From M3007 sp046329435 (GTDB lineage Bacteria; Bacteroidota; Bacteroidia; Chitinophagales; Saprospiraceae), in assembly GCA_046329435.1 (NCBI GenBank), contig JAXLUR010000009.1, positions 186,001 through 250,000 of the forward strand: DNA of 64,000 bases, in the 5' to 3' direction. A program made the position numbers and the translations under genes. Of this stretch, positions 1 through 8,700 are shown piece by piece. The first letter of the stretch is position 1. Each line of letters starts with the position of its first letter. The notes under the pieces are model-generated. The model ran no database searches. It worked only from the letters and a program-made list of their open reading frames with translations, and had not been told where the DNA came from.

Positions 1-90
1 AACACGGCCGGAGTTGGCCGGCCGGGGTATTTTTCGCCCGGGTTTCGGCGCTCCTGTTCTGTGCCGCCGAAATACCGCCAAGGCTTATGA
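1..90 (+). other. Possible 3' end of an upstream gene
   Basis: Frame 1 is open from the window edge to a TGA at 88-90. That stop overlaps the ATG of murF-alr in an ATGA arrangement, which is common for translationally coupled genes. The 29 visible codons give no recognisable domain, so this could equally be untranslated leader. Low confidence. Confidence 0.25.
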
Positions 91-2561
91 CCACCCTCTC
101 CGATCTGCAACAACTGCTTTCGGCCCAATGGCTGAAAAAACATAACCCGGGGGCCGAAATTCAACACCTGGCGCTCGACAGCCGCCAGCACCCCGCCCCA
201 CCCCATGCCCTGTTTTTTGCCCTGCCCGGCCAGCGGCACGACGGCCACCGCTACCTCGGCGAAGCCTGGCGCTCGGGTATCCGGCATTTCGTGGTCAGCC
301 AGTCCGAGGGACTTCCCGAACTGCCTGACTCGGACATCCTGCTCGTCGGCAACACCCTCGACGCCCTGCAACAGGTCGCTGCCGCCCACCGCCGCCGCTT
401 TCGCTACCCGGTGATCGGCATTACCGGCTCCAACGGCAAAACCATTGTAAAAGAATGGCTGTACCAGCTGCTGCGCGCCGATTACAACATCGTCCGAAGC
501 CCCAAAAGTTACAATTCGCAGGTCGGCGTGCCGCTTTCCGTGTGGCCGATGAATGCCGGGCACGAGCTGGGTGTTTTCGAAGCGGGCATTTCCCGGCCGG
601 GTGAAATGGCACGGCTTTCGGAGATGATCCGGCCCGACATCGGCATTTTCACCACCCTGGGCCCCGCGCACCGCGAAGGTTTTCAGAGCGACGAAGAGAA
701 AGTGCGGGAAAAAATGCGCCTGTTCGACCATGCCCGCGTGCTGATCTATTGCGCCGACCACGACAAGATCGCGGTCGCCGCGCAGCACTGGGCCGGCGAC
801 GGCCGGAAAACCTTTACCTGGTCGAAAACCGGCCGGCCGGCCGATCTCCGCATCACGGCGCAAAACCCCGCGCCCGGCGGCGCCACCCGGCTCGAAGCCC
901 TGCTGGGCGAGCAAAAAACCAGTATCGTTATTCCCTTTGCCGACGCGGCTTCCATCGAAAATGCCATCCACTGCTGGGCGCTGTTGTTGCACCTGGGCCT
1001 TCCGGAAGCCCGCATTCGCGTGCGCATGCGCCGCCTCGAACCCGTGGAAATGCGCCTCGAACTCAAAGCCGGCATCAACCGCTGCACACTGATCAACGAT
1101 GCCTACAACGCCGACCTGGCTTCCTTGCAGCTGGCTCTGCAATTCGCACGTCAGCAGGTACGCGAAGGCCAGTCCCTGACGCTGGTGTTGTCCGACATTC
1201 TCCAGAGCGGCGAACGCCCCGCAAGCCTGTATAAAAAAGTAGCCCAACTGCTGCACGAACACGGCGTGGAGCGCCTGATCGGCATAGGCCCGGCGATCAC
1301 GGCCATACGGGCTTATTTGAAAGACGACCTGCGGAGCGATTTTTTCCCCGATTCGGAAGTTTTTTTACAAAAAATAGCCCTTCTCGATTTTCACGACGAG
1401 CTCATCCTGCTGAAAGGCGCGCGGCCCTTCGCTTTTGAACGCATCGCCCGCCGCCTCGAACAAAAGGCGCACAAAACCGTGCTGGAGGTCAATCTCGCGG
1501 CCCTCGTGCACAACCTCAACGTGTACACCCGCCTCCTGCGCCCGGGCGTCAAAACCCTCGTAATGGTCAAGGCGGCTGCCTACGGCAGCGGCGGCGCCGA
1601 GGTAGCCAAGCTGCTCGAATTTCACAAGGTCGATTACCTCGGCGTGGCCTATGCCGACGAGGGTATTGAACTGCGCCAGGCGGGCGTGCAACTGCCCATT
1701 CTGGTGCTCAATCCGGAAGCATCGGGCTTCGATGCCTTGTACCGCTACCGCCTCGAACCCGAGGTGTACAGCCTGGCACAACTCGACGACCTGATTCGCT
1801 ACGCCGGCCGCGACCGCCAGCTGACCATCCACCTCAAACTCGACACGGGCATGCGCCGCCTGGGTTTTGAAGCAGCCGATCTGCCGGCGCTCTGCGTGTA
1901 TTTGCAGCAGCATCCCAATTTGCGGGTACAGTCCGTGTTTTCGCACCTGGCCGCCAGCGATGCCCCTGCCCACGACGGCTTCACCCGGCGGCAGGCGGAG
2001 TTGTTTTTAAAAAATTTCGCCGTCATCGAAGCTGCCCTGGGCTATGCCCCGCTGCGTCACATCGTCAATACCGGCGGCATCGCGCGGTTTCCCGAATACC
2101 ATTTCGATATGGTGCGACTGGGCATCGGGTTGTACGGCATCGATTCGAGCGGTTTGCAGGAACAGCTCCGGGTGGTCAATACCCTCAAAGCCACCATCAG
2201 CCAGGTCAAATCCGTGCCGGCGGGCGAAACCGTGGGTTACAACCGCAACGGAACCGTGCATCGCTCCAGTCGCATCGCCACCATCAGCGTCGGGTACGCC
2301 GACGGTTTCCTCCGACTGGCTGGCGGCGGCCGCTACGCCGTGGGCATCCACAACCGGCTGGCTCCCACGGTGGGCAACGTGTGCATGGACATGAGCATGG
2401 TCGATGTGACCGACATCCCCGAAGCCCGCGAAGGCGACGAGGTGGTCGTGTTTGGCGAAACGCCGCCGGTGCAGGACCTGGCCGCGGCCTTGCAGACGAT
2501 TCCTTACGAGGTGTTTACGAATATTTCGGAGCGGGTGAAAAGGGTGTATTGGCAGGAGTGA
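87..2561 (+). CDS. murF-alr: Bifunctional UDP-MurNAc-tripeptide:D-Ala-D-Ala ligase / alanine racemase (MurF-Alr fusion)
   Basis: This 824-residue cytoplasmic protein combines two steps of peptidoglycan precursor synthesis. Its racemase makes D-Ala, and its ligase adds D-Ala-D-Ala to the UDP-MurNAc tripeptide. The N-terminal half (about 1-455) is a Mur ligase with the ATP-binding loop GITGSNGKT at about 111-119. The C-terminal half (about 465-824) is an alanine racemase: the PLP lysine lies in VMVKAAAYGSG (K495), the second catalytic Tyr in SVGYADG, and the active-site loop is VCMDMSMVDV. Fusion of these enzymes is a known Bacteroidota arrangement. The ATG at 87 is the natural start because the MurF N-terminus begins immediately. 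No obvious defect is seen in either active site. Confidence 0.95.
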   Translation: MTTLSDLQQLLSAQWLKKHNPGAEIQHLALDSRQHPAPPHALFFALPGQRHDGHRYLGEAWRSGIRHFVVSQSEGLPELPDSDILLVGNTLDALQQVAAAHRRRFRYPVIGITGSNGKTIVKEWLYQLLRADYNIVRSPKSYNSQVGVPLSVWPMNAGHELGVFEAGISRPGEMARLSEMIRPDIGIFTTLGPAHREGFQSDEEKVREKMRLFDHARVLIYCADHDKIAVAAQHWAGDGRKTFTWSKTGRPADLRITAQNPAPGGATRLEALLGEQKTSIVIPFADAASIENAIHCWALLLHLGLPEARIRVRMRRLEPVEMRLELKAGINRCTLINDAYNADLASLQLALQFARQQVREGQSLTLVLSDILQSGERPASLYKKVAQLLHEHGVERLIGIGPAITAIRAYLKDDLRSDFFPDSEVFLQKIALLDFHDELILLKGARPFAFERIARRLEQKAHKTVLEVNLAALVHNLNVYTRLLRPGVKTLVMVKAAAYGSGGAEVAKLLEFHKVDYLGVAYADEGIELRQAGVQLPILVLNPEASGFDALYRYRLEPEVYSLAQLDDLIRYAGRDRQLTIHLKLDTGMRRLGFEAADLPALCVYLQQHPNLRVQSVFSHLAASDAPAHDGFTRRQAELFLKNFAVIEAALGYAPLRHIVNTGGIARFPEYHFDMVRLGIGLYGIDSSGLQEQLRVVNTLKATISQVKSVPAGETVGYNRNGTVHRSSRIATISVGYADGFLRLAGGGRYAVGIHNRLAPTVGNVCMDMSMVDVTDIPEAREGDEVVVFGETPPVQDLAAALQTIPYEVFTNISERVKRVYWQE

Positions 2562-2723
2562 ACGGGGGGCTGCTTATTTTTCTGATGTATCCTGTTGGTT
2601 TTTACCCTGAACGGGCCCCCGGCAACATCCTGCCGACACGGCGCGTACTGGTTTGGGGAAACCCAACCGACGCATCCCAGGGTTAATTCGCCGCGCTGCC
2701 GAGGGCTGTAAAATGAATATCCC

Positions 2724-2755
2724 TTTGCCGGCCTTGTAATTATTGGTTACCTTTG
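2724..2755 (+). promoter_or_regulatory. Promoter of the intron-containing tRNA gene
   Basis: A TTTG (2724-2727) is followed after 20 bases by TACCTTTG (2748-2755). This matches the Bacteroidota sigma-A consensus TTTG...TAnnTTTG. The predicted start is about 2761, roughly 17 bases before the tRNA 5' end at 2778. Confidence 0.75.
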
Positions 2756-2814
2756 CCGCTCATCGCAGCAATGCGACGGGCCCATAGCTCAGACGGTTAG
2801 AGCGGCTGACTCAT

Positions 2815-3496
2815 TAAAGGATGTTCTTTGAATTTTTGAAAGTGTTCAACCTATGAAACTCTGCGTAGTATGTCACAAGCCTTTGAGCGCGCAAAAACAA
2901 AAATTTTGCAGTAATTCATGTAAGCAAAAAGAACATTACGATCGCCTAAAATTGCAAACCAATACTTATCATTCTCAAACAATACGATCATTGATAAGAA
3001 AAATCAAGTTGGTTGAAATGTTAGGAGGTAAATGTTCAAGATGTGGCTACAATGCCAATTTATCTGCATTGCATTTTCATCACCGGGATCATTTAGAGAA
3101 ATCCTTTAAGCTAGATGTTAGAGTACTCTCGAATAAAAGGTGGGAGTTTATTTTGACTGAGGCAAGAAAATGTGATTTGCTTTGCGCCAATTGTCATGCA
3201 GAAGTTCATAATCCTGAACTCACTTTTGAAAATGTTCAAAAAATTATCCACGGTGCCTCCCACCGGAAACGGCGGGATGAGCAGGGGGTTAATTCAGGGA
3301 ACTCTTAAACTTGCCAAAGCAGGAATGACAACCCTGAGCCAAGTCCGGCGAAAAGTCATTACAGTAACCGGGAAGGTGCAGAGACTAAAGGGTGAGGAGA
3401 CTGACCAATAAGCCCTTCGCGAACGCCCCCCGCCTAAGTCCTTACAGGATATGGCGATGATATAGTCCTACCCCATCGCGAAAGCGTTGGAAGGTG
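2815..3496 (+). mobile_element. Group I intron (682 bases) in the tRNA anticodon loop, encoding an HNH endonuclease
   Basis: The intron begins after the T of anticodon CAT and ends with G (3496), as group I splicing requires. The conserved core strings are present in order: P-like TTAATTCAGGGAACTC (3289-3304), Q-like ACCCTGAGCCAAG (3331-3343), R-like GCAGAGACTAAAG (3378-3390) and S-like GATATAGTCC (3459-3468). GACTA at 3383-3387 pairs with TAGTC at 3463-3467 to form P7. A CGC-GAAA-GCG hairpin at 3477-3486 fits a P9 element. A GTG at 2842-2844 could be the internal guide pairing with exon CAU, with the terminal U:G wobble. The 5' two-thirds is A/T-rich, unlike its surroundings, and carries the endonuclease gene. 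Confidence 0.9.
2853..3308 (+). CDS. Intron-encoded HNH homing endonuclease
   Basis: The protein is 151 residues. An N-terminal zinc ribbon has cysteines at 4, 7, 19 and 23. An HNH nuclease module follows with CSRC (61-64), HFHHRD (74-79) and CANCHAEVHN (111-120), giving a zinc-stabilised HNH fold with paired His and a C-terminal His. Such proteins cut an intron-free allele so that repair copies the intron in. The gene lies wholly inside the tRNA intron, between the putative guide sequence and the catalytic core. Its last codons run through the P-like core string, so stop codon and ribozyme overlap. Codon use is strongly A/T-rich compared with the neighbouring genes, which suggests recent acquisition. 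The exact cleavage target is not known but should span the CTCAT-AATCAG exon junction. Confidence 0.88.
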   Translation: MKLCVVCHKPLSAQKQKFCSNSCKQKEHYDRLKLQTNTYHSQTIRSLIRKIKLVEMLGGKCSRCGYNANLSALHFHHRDHLEKSFKLDVRVLSNKRWEFILTEARKCDLLCANCHAEVHNPELTFENVQKIIHGASHRKRRDEQGVNSGNS

Positions 3497-3539
3497 AATC
3501 AGATGGTCGCGGGTTCAATCCCTGCTGGGCCCACAAAAG

Positions 3540-3575
3540 AAAACCTCCGACGGCAGGCGCCGCGGAGGTTTTGCT
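3540..3575 (+). terminator. Intrinsic terminator after the tRNA (probably bidirectional)
   Basis: An 8-bp stem AACCTCCG / CGGAGGTT is followed by TTTGCTTTT. It lies between the tRNA and the convergent DUF3108 gene and could stop transcription from both sides. Confidence 0.75.
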
Positions 3576-3603
3576 TTTGGAGAGTGAAGGGGGTACTACG
3601 TCT

Positions 3604-4452
3604 TTATTTCACTTTCGCGGTGAAGTCGTACTTCAGACCGCTGTATTCCTTGATGACCATTTTAACCGAACCTACCGATACCGGCGACTCGATCAGGAGC
3701 GGGATGCGGTTCTGATCGTCGGATACCCAAACGGTCATCTTCGTGTCTTCGTCGAAGGTGTTGCCGGCAATAACGTCGGGCTGGAACTTGAGGGTATTGT
3801 AACGGCCCATGCCGTACACTTTTTTGCGCGCGTCTTTGCCGATATAACGCATTTTCAAAGGGAATTCCTCCTGATCCATGAATATCTTGAACGGAACAGC
3901 CGTGCCTGGCGCCTGGCTGGCAAAATCGATGGTGCGCAGGTTGTACAGGCTCGACAACACGTCGTGCACGCAATCCGTAACGCCATGTTCGGTTTTTTTC
4001 TCGGCATCGCCCTTTTTGTGCGAACGCCAGACCGTCATTTTGCGGTTGCTCTGGTTGAACGATATTTTTTCAAAAATATGGTAGTCGCCTTCGTTCACCT
4101 CGCGTTCGGAGTAGTTGGGCAGCAGGGTGTTTTTATCGACCCACGAGTCGTAACGGTCTTTTACGGTAAAAAACCATTCGTAGGAATCGTAGGTCTGACC
4201 GATAGCCTGGTAGTGGTACTGGTTGCCTTCGTCCCAAACCTTGAACATGACTTCGCCGGCCGGCACCCATACGAAGTTGAGGTTGTAATAAATTTTGTAC
4301 GTGATCACCTCGCCGTTCTGAAAGGTGTTGTTGGTAGAGCGGCAGGGCTCGAAGTTCTGAAGAGTCGTTTCAACAGGCTGCTGGGCGCGGGGCAGCACAA
4401 AAGCCATGCTGAACAGACAAAACAAGGGGGCGAAATATTTGACAGTCTTCAT
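3604..4452 (-). CDS. DUF3108 family secreted protein
   Basis: The protein is 282 residues with an N-terminal signal peptide ending near residue 23. The rest matches my recollection of the DUF3108 pattern: a beta-rich domain with repeated YNLNFVWVPAGEV-like strands and a conserved D-V-L-S-S-L-Y-N-L-R segment near the middle. The family is periplasmic or envelope-linked and has no assigned reaction. Its ATG overlaps the stop of the upstream membrane-protein gene by four bases (ATGA), so the two genes are an operon and are probably translationally coupled. Function beyond an envelope location is unknown. Confidence 0.8.
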   Translation of the reverse strand: MKTVKYFAPLFCLFSMAFVLPRAQQPVETTLQNFEPCRSTNNTFQNGEVITYKIYYNLNFVWVPAGEVMFKVWDEGNQYHYQAIGQTYDSYEWFFTVKDRYDSWVDKNTLLPNYSEREVNEGDYHIFEKISFNQSNRKMTVWRSHKKGDAEKKTEHGVTDCVHDVLSSLYNLRTIDFASQAPGTAVPFKIFMDQEEFPLKMRYIGKDARKKVYGMGRYNTLKFQPDVIAGNTFDEDTKMTVWVSDDQNRIPLLIESPVSVGSVKMVIKEYSGLKYDFTAKVK

Positions 4453-5447
4453 GCGGATGAATTATTGGTTTTTCTGACGGATAAAAGAAAAAAAGTACCA
4501 AAAAACGCGGGCAAAATCAGGTTTATTATCCAAAGGCAGAACGTGGCTGCCAGGCTGTCGGAAGCGGAAGCACCGAATTGGTGCCACATCGCCACTGCCA
4601 GGTTGCCTCTGGCCAACAAGCCGCTCAGCGGAGGCAGGGGAATGCCTGTTTGCAGCAAAAAAAGCACGGAAATGCCCGCAAAACCTGTAAAAAAACCGAT
4701 TTTGATGGAAAAAAGTTGCAACAACAAAAAATACTGGGTGCAGTAAACGGCATAACGCAGAGCCGCCCAGACGAGCTGCCGAAGCAAGTCCGGCGGCATT
4801 ACTGCTGGCCAGTCGGCGGATTCAACTTTAACGAGCCGTTTAAGACGTTTAACAAAGTTTTTTTGCCCCAGCCAGTCCAGTGTTTGGGGCAAACGGAAAT
4901 ATGCTCCCCACAGCACACCCAGCACGGGCAATGCCGCCAGGGCGATGACGAGCAACTGCCGGTCGCCGAACCAGTGCAGGCGCCGGCCCAGCCACAAGGC
5001 GCCCGTCAATCCGCCGCTGAACAGCACCAGCGCCTGCGCCAGATTGCCCAGTGCGCTCGCGCCGACCGCGTGCCAGCGGTCTTCGGGTCGCAGGAAAAGG
5101 ATTCGCCCTCCGTATTCTCCGATGCGGTTGGGCGTAAACAACGATACCGCCACGCCGGCCAGTACCGATTTCCATGCCGTGCCCGCCGGCAAACGGACCA
5201 CCCGCCGCATGAGGCTTTGCCATTTTTCCACCTCCGCCCACCAGTTGAACGGTACCAGCGCCAGCGCGCCGGCCAGGAACAACCATGACTGGCCGGCAGC
5301 AAACGACAGGGAAACATCTTTCGGCGCCTGGGTCGCGAGCTCGGACAACAAACCCGCTGCCAACGCTGCCGGCAACAGGCGATGCACCCAAAGGACGCGC
5401 GAACGGCAGATTTTTTTCCAGGCAGCTTTTGACGACAGCACGAACAT
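4449..5447 (-). CDS. Lysylphosphatidylglycerol synthase transmembrane domain protein (YbhN/UPF0104-like)
   Basis: The protein is 332 residues with about seven hydrophobic segments. The family-defining stretch is visible: NWWAEVEKW, then SVLAGVAVSLFTPNRIGEYGGRI (about 95-117), a conserved cytoplasmic loop of the MprF/AglD flippase-like domain. It lacks the aminoacyl-transferase half of MprF, so a lipid-flipping or related membrane role is more likely than lysyl transfer. It is the first gene of a two-gene operon with the DUF3108 protein. Substrate unknown. Confidence 0.8.
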   Translation of the reverse strand: MFVLSSKAAWKKICRSRVLWVHRLLPAALAAGLLSELATQAPKDVSLSFAAGQSWLFLAGALALVPFNWWAEVEKWQSLMRRVVRLPAGTAWKSVLAGVAVSLFTPNRIGEYGGRILFLRPEDRWHAVGASALGNLAQALVLFSGGLTGALWLGRRLHWFGDRQLLVIALAALPVLGVLWGAYFRLPQTLDWLGQKNFVKRLKRLVKVESADWPAVMPPDLLRQLVWAALRYAVYCTQYFLLLQLFSIKIGFFTGFAGISVLFLLQTGIPLPPLSGLLARGNLAVAMWHQFGASASDSLAATFCLWIINLILPAFFGTFFLLSVRKTNNSSA

Positions 5448-5534
5448 GGCGCTAATATAATACCCTGCCAGCCAGCGGGCTGCTTGTCGAAAGTGTCTTG
5501 CGCATTGCCTTGTTTTTCAGGGCTCGGGGTATTG

Positions 5535-5573
5535 GAAAAAAAATGGGCAACCCCGGAAACCGGGATTGCCCAC
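5535..5573 (-). terminator. Intrinsic terminator of the OmpA-family gene
   Basis: A long stem TGGGCAAcCCCGG / CCGGGaTTGCCCA (5544-5572) is followed on the minus strand by eight T residues. Confidence 0.85.
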
Positions 5574-5607
5574 TGGCATGCAAGAAGCGTTGCTTCCGGG
5601 TGGAATA

Positions 5608-7071
5608 TTAATAGCCACCTGCGTTGTTGCCGCCGAATTTGCCTTTGCCGGCTTCTTTACCTTCCGGGCGGGCTTGTTCGGTTTCGCCGCTGGCTACTTT
5701 GAACTCTGCACGACGGTTCGTGTAGTTCGAGCCTTTGGCTGCAACGATGTTGTTCATTTCGCCACCGTAGTTGAGGATCAGGCGGTCGCGGGCGATGCCG
5801 TGCTGGCTGACCAGGTATTCGATAGCGGATTTGGCGCGGTTGTACGACAGTACTTTGTTGTAGCCTTCCGAACCAGCGGCGTCGGTGTAGCCCGTAACGA
5901 CCACTTTCATGTTCGGGTTAGCTTTCATCACCTGAGCGATCTGGTACAGGCTGGCGTACTGGTCGCGTTTGATGGAGTAGCTGTTGTTCTCAAAGTTGAC
6001 CATCGGGAAGAACCAGTTCATCTTCACTTCCGGCACTTTGAAGTTGGCCAGTTTGGCGTCAACGATGCGGTTCACATCGGCTTCGGTGATGGGTTTCGGC
6101 ACTTGAGCCACGCCCATTGCATCGACCGTGTAGCCCGGGGGCGAGTACGGTTCTTTGTCTTTGTAGTCAGGAACTTTGTCTTTGTCGCTGTCGAGCGTCA
6201 CGCCGCGGGTATCCACGCGGGCGCCGGCCGGGGTAGCGTCTTCGTCGTCGATGGCGTCGATGATGCCGTCGCCGTCGGTGTCGGTCGGGTCGTACACAGG
6301 GCGAGCTTCAAGGGCAGCGATGGCTTCGGTGGTTTGAGCCATCGGGTTGGCCCAGTACAGCGGTTCGGCTTTTTTAGCGCCGGTCTTCTTGTCTTTGCCG
6401 CCCAGGTTGAAGTTGAGGCTGAGGTGCGGGTAGTGCAGGAAGTCGCGGTAGGTCGTGCCGGAGCTGCGGGCGTTGTCGTCGCCGTCGAGGAAGTCGGCGC
6501 GAGCGCCGAAAGCGGAGTGTACGGTGTACTCGAGGCCGAGGTTCATTTTCGGGCTGAAGCGGAAAGCAAGGCCGGCGCCAACTTCGAAGTGGCCGGTCAG
6601 TTCGCCGGGATAGTTGCCGCTGGCCGTAGTGCCGTCAGCCTGGAGGATGTTTTTGTAGTCGGTTTCAAACTGGTTGACACCGAGACCGATGATACCGTTG
6701 ACCAGGATCTTGCGATAAGGCTTGTTGAAGCGGATGTTGTTGAGAGCAACAACGAGCTGGCCGCTGCCGGAGATCCAGCTGGTTTCGGACGAGCGGTTGT
6801 CGTTTTCGCCTTCATTTTTCATGCTCGCGTAAAGAGCGGATACGCGTACGGAGAAGATCTGGTCGAGCGATTTGCGCACGTGCAGACCGCCGCCAAACCC
6901 GGGGAATTTAGGGTCGAGGTCGCCGATGATGAAAGGCGTACCGGCGTGGATGCCGAGTTCCCACTGGTCAGCGGGGGTCAGCGAGCGGTAGGTACTGCCT
7001 GCGTCCTGGGCATTCATACCGACGGCTGCGCTGATAAAAAGGATGAAAAGTGCAATTTTTCTCACTGTCAT
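5608..7071 (-). CDS. OmpA-family outer-membrane protein with TSP3-type calcium repeats
   Basis: The protein is 487 residues. A signal peptide covers about 1-21. An N-terminal outer-membrane barrel (about 30-215) is followed by a thrombospondin type 3-like Asp-rich segment (DTDGDGIIDAIDDED, about 260-275, and DSDKDKVPDYKD). The C-terminal OmpA peptidoglycan-binding domain (about 345-460) contains VVTGYTDAAGSEGYN and YNRAKSAIEYLV. It should link the outer membrane to the cell wall. A CAAAAATA at 7155-7162 (TATTTTTG on the coding strand) is a probable -7 box, giving a leader of about 75 bases; no convincing -33 box is seen. It has its own strong terminator, so it is monocistronic. Confidence 0.9.
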   Translation of the reverse strand: MTVRKIALFILFISAAVGMNAQDAGSTYRSLTPADQWELGIHAGTPFIIGDLDPKFPGFGGGLHVRKSLDQIFSVRVSALYASMKNEGENDNRSSETSWISGSGQLVVALNNIRFNKPYRKILVNGIIGLGVNQFETDYKNILQADGTTASGNYPGELTGHFEVGAGLAFRFSPKMNLGLEYTVHSAFGARADFLDGDDNARSSGTTYRDFLHYPHLSLNFNLGGKDKKTGAKKAEPLYWANPMAQTTEAIAALEARPVYDPTDTDGDGIIDAIDDEDATPAGARVDTRGVTLDSDKDKVPDYKDKEPYSPPGYTVDAMGVAQVPKPITEADVNRIVDAKLANFKVPEVKMNWFFPMVNFENNSYSIKRDQYASLYQIAQVMKANPNMKVVVTGYTDAAGSEGYNKVLSYNRAKSAIEYLVSQHGIARDRLILNYGGEMNNIVAAKGSNYTNRRAEFKVASGETEQARPEGKEAGKGKFGGNNAGGY

Positions 7072-7286
7072 AGGGTCACGACTTTAGTGATAAGATGATG
7101 TTTGCGATTGTTTGAAGATATTCGCTGAAAAACGAATGTTAAAATTCAATGCGGCAAAAATAGGGTTCGGGAATTGGAAAGTACAGCCGGCAGGGTCAAT
7201 TTGTCGTAAAAAACATAATTATTCTTGACAATCAACACGTTACCCAACAATTATTCCGGTTGAAAGTTTGGGGTTTATCCTAATTT

Positions 7287-8534
7287 TTATTCAGAAAAAC
7301 CCGCCATCAACTTCTTCAACGCCAAATATAAAGCATTGTGTGAAATATTATTTGGCAAATCACTTATTTTTCTAAGTTCTTCCAAAGCTTTGCGAATGGT
7401 AACCGAAGTATCGGTAAAAATGGCCCTGTCGGTCATTTGCGCATCGGACTGCATCAGGTAAGCGAATACGCGCGCCATGCCGCAGTTGGCAATGAAGTCG
7501 GGAATCACGGCCGTATGTTCATCGGCGAAACGGGCCGTGGGGCCGAAAAACACGCCGTCGTCGACAAAAGGCACATTGGCGCCGCAGGCGATCACCTCCA
7601 CGCCTCCGGCCAGCAGGGCGTCCACCTGGGTGCGGGTCACGAGTTTGGAGGCTGCTCCGGGAATGAAAATATGAGCGCCAAGCGTCCAGATTTTTTCATT
7701 CACCTCGCTAAACGGCAACATGCCGGGGGCATGGAGCCGGTTGCCGTCTTTGCTGTTGAACAGGTGTTTGACTTCCTCCAGGCTAAATCCTTCGGGCCGG
7801 ATGAGGCCCCCTTCGCGGTCGATAATGCCGACCACGCGCACGCCGTGTTTGGCCAGGTAACAGGCCGCCGCGGAAGCAACATTGCCCCAACCCTGAATGA
7901 TGGCGGTTTTGCCGGCCACCGATTCGTGCCGGAAAATGTCGTAGTAGTGCCGCACCGATTCAGACACGCCGTATCCGGTGATCAGATCGGCCACGGCATG
8001 CCGCGCGCTGCCGCCTTCGGGCACGAATTCGGTGTCTTCAACGGGTTTGGTGCAACCGTAGCGCAACTGCCCGATGATGTTGATTTTCTGGCCTTCGGTG
8101 GGTTTGAAATGCCCCACAACGATGCCTTCCTGCGGGTGCCAGAGGCCGAGGTCTTCGGTAATGGGCACCACGTCTTTGAGCTCGTCCACGTTCAGGTCGC
8201 CGCCGGTGCCGTAATAGTTTTTAAGAATAGGAAGGACGGCTTTGTACCAGCGCGTGAGCACTTCGACGCGGCGCGGGTCGGCTGGGTCGAAATTAATGCC
8301 GCTTTTGGCGCCACCGATGTCGGGGCCACAAACGCTGAACTTGATCTCCATCACTTTGGCCAGCGAAACCACCTCTTCTCGGGTGAGCCCCTTGCGCATA
8401 CGCGTACCGCCGCCGGCAGCGCCGTTGCGCAGCGAATTGATGACGATCCAACCCTCGGCGCCTGTCTCGGCGTCGTGCCATTCGAAGACAATCTCGGGCT
8501 GTTTTTCCTTGTATCGGGTAAGCAATTCTTCCAT
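7287..8534 (-). CDS. Glu/Leu/Phe/Val-family NAD(P)-dependent dehydrogenase
   Basis: The protein is 415 residues from the ATG at 8534 (MEELLTRYKEKQ). The frame is open further upstream, but that part would run into the divergent gene and lacks family sequence. Catalytic-domain motifs are GGGTRMRKGLT (about 40-50) and GGAKSGI with its catalytic-site Lys. The Rossmann domain has GWGNVASAAACYLA, then IFIPGAA. The family oxidatively deaminates amino acids or runs the reverse reaction. The specificity (glutamate versus a branched amino acid) cannot be settled by eye. A CAAAAGTA at 8585-8592 (TACTTTTG on the coding strand) is a candidate -7 box. Confidence 0.88.
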   Translation of the reverse strand: MEELLTRYKEKQPEIVFEWHDAETGAEGWIVINSLRNGAAGGGTRMRKGLTREEVVSLAKVMEIKFSVCGPDIGGAKSGINFDPADPRRVEVLTRWYKAVLPILKNYYGTGGDLNVDELKDVVPITEDLGLWHPQEGIVVGHFKPTEGQKINIIGQLRYGCTKPVEDTEFVPEGGSARHAVADLITGYGVSESVRHYYDIFRHESVAGKTAIIQGWGNVASAAACYLAKHGVRVVGIIDREGGLIRPEGFSLEEVKHLFNSKDGNRLHAPGMLPFSEVNEKIWTLGAHIFIPGAASKLVTRTQVDALLAGGVEVIACGANVPFVDDGVFFGPTARFADEHTAVIPDFIANCGMARVFAYLMQSDAQMTDRAIFTDTSVTIRKALEELRKISDLPNNISHNALYLALKKLMAGFSE

Positions 8535-8700
8535 GTCGGTGTGGTGTTGGTGAGGGCGCTTTTTTCCCTTTTTCAAAAGCGCCGCAAAAGTAGAGAAAAG
8601 CGGTCGGGATTGCGGTTGGACAAAAGCTTTTACTTTTACCCCCCTTCGCGCCGCTCGTCGCCACCCGGCGCCGGACCGGCGCAGAAACAGAGAAAAAAAC

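Larger units (their letters stand above)
2778..3533 (+). tRNA. tRNA(CAU), probably tRNA-Ile2, interrupted by a group I intron
   Basis: Exon 1 is 2778-2814 and exon 2 is 3497-3533, giving a 74-base tRNA when joined. The acceptor stem is a perfect 7-bp GGGCCCA/TGGGCCC pairing. The D arm (GCTC/GAGC), T arm (GCGGG-TTCAATC-CCTGC) and 5-base variable loop TGGTC are all standard. The joined anticodon loop is CTCATAA with anticodon CAU. C4-G69 and C5-G68 in the acceptor stem, plus a weak 27-43 position (G/A here), resemble tRNA-Ile2, whose C34 is changed to lysidine by TilS, more than elongator tRNA-Met. The CCA end is not encoded. The gene is interrupted exactly after U36, the third anticodon base. 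Assignment to Ile2 rather than Met is an inference. Confidence 0.88.
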
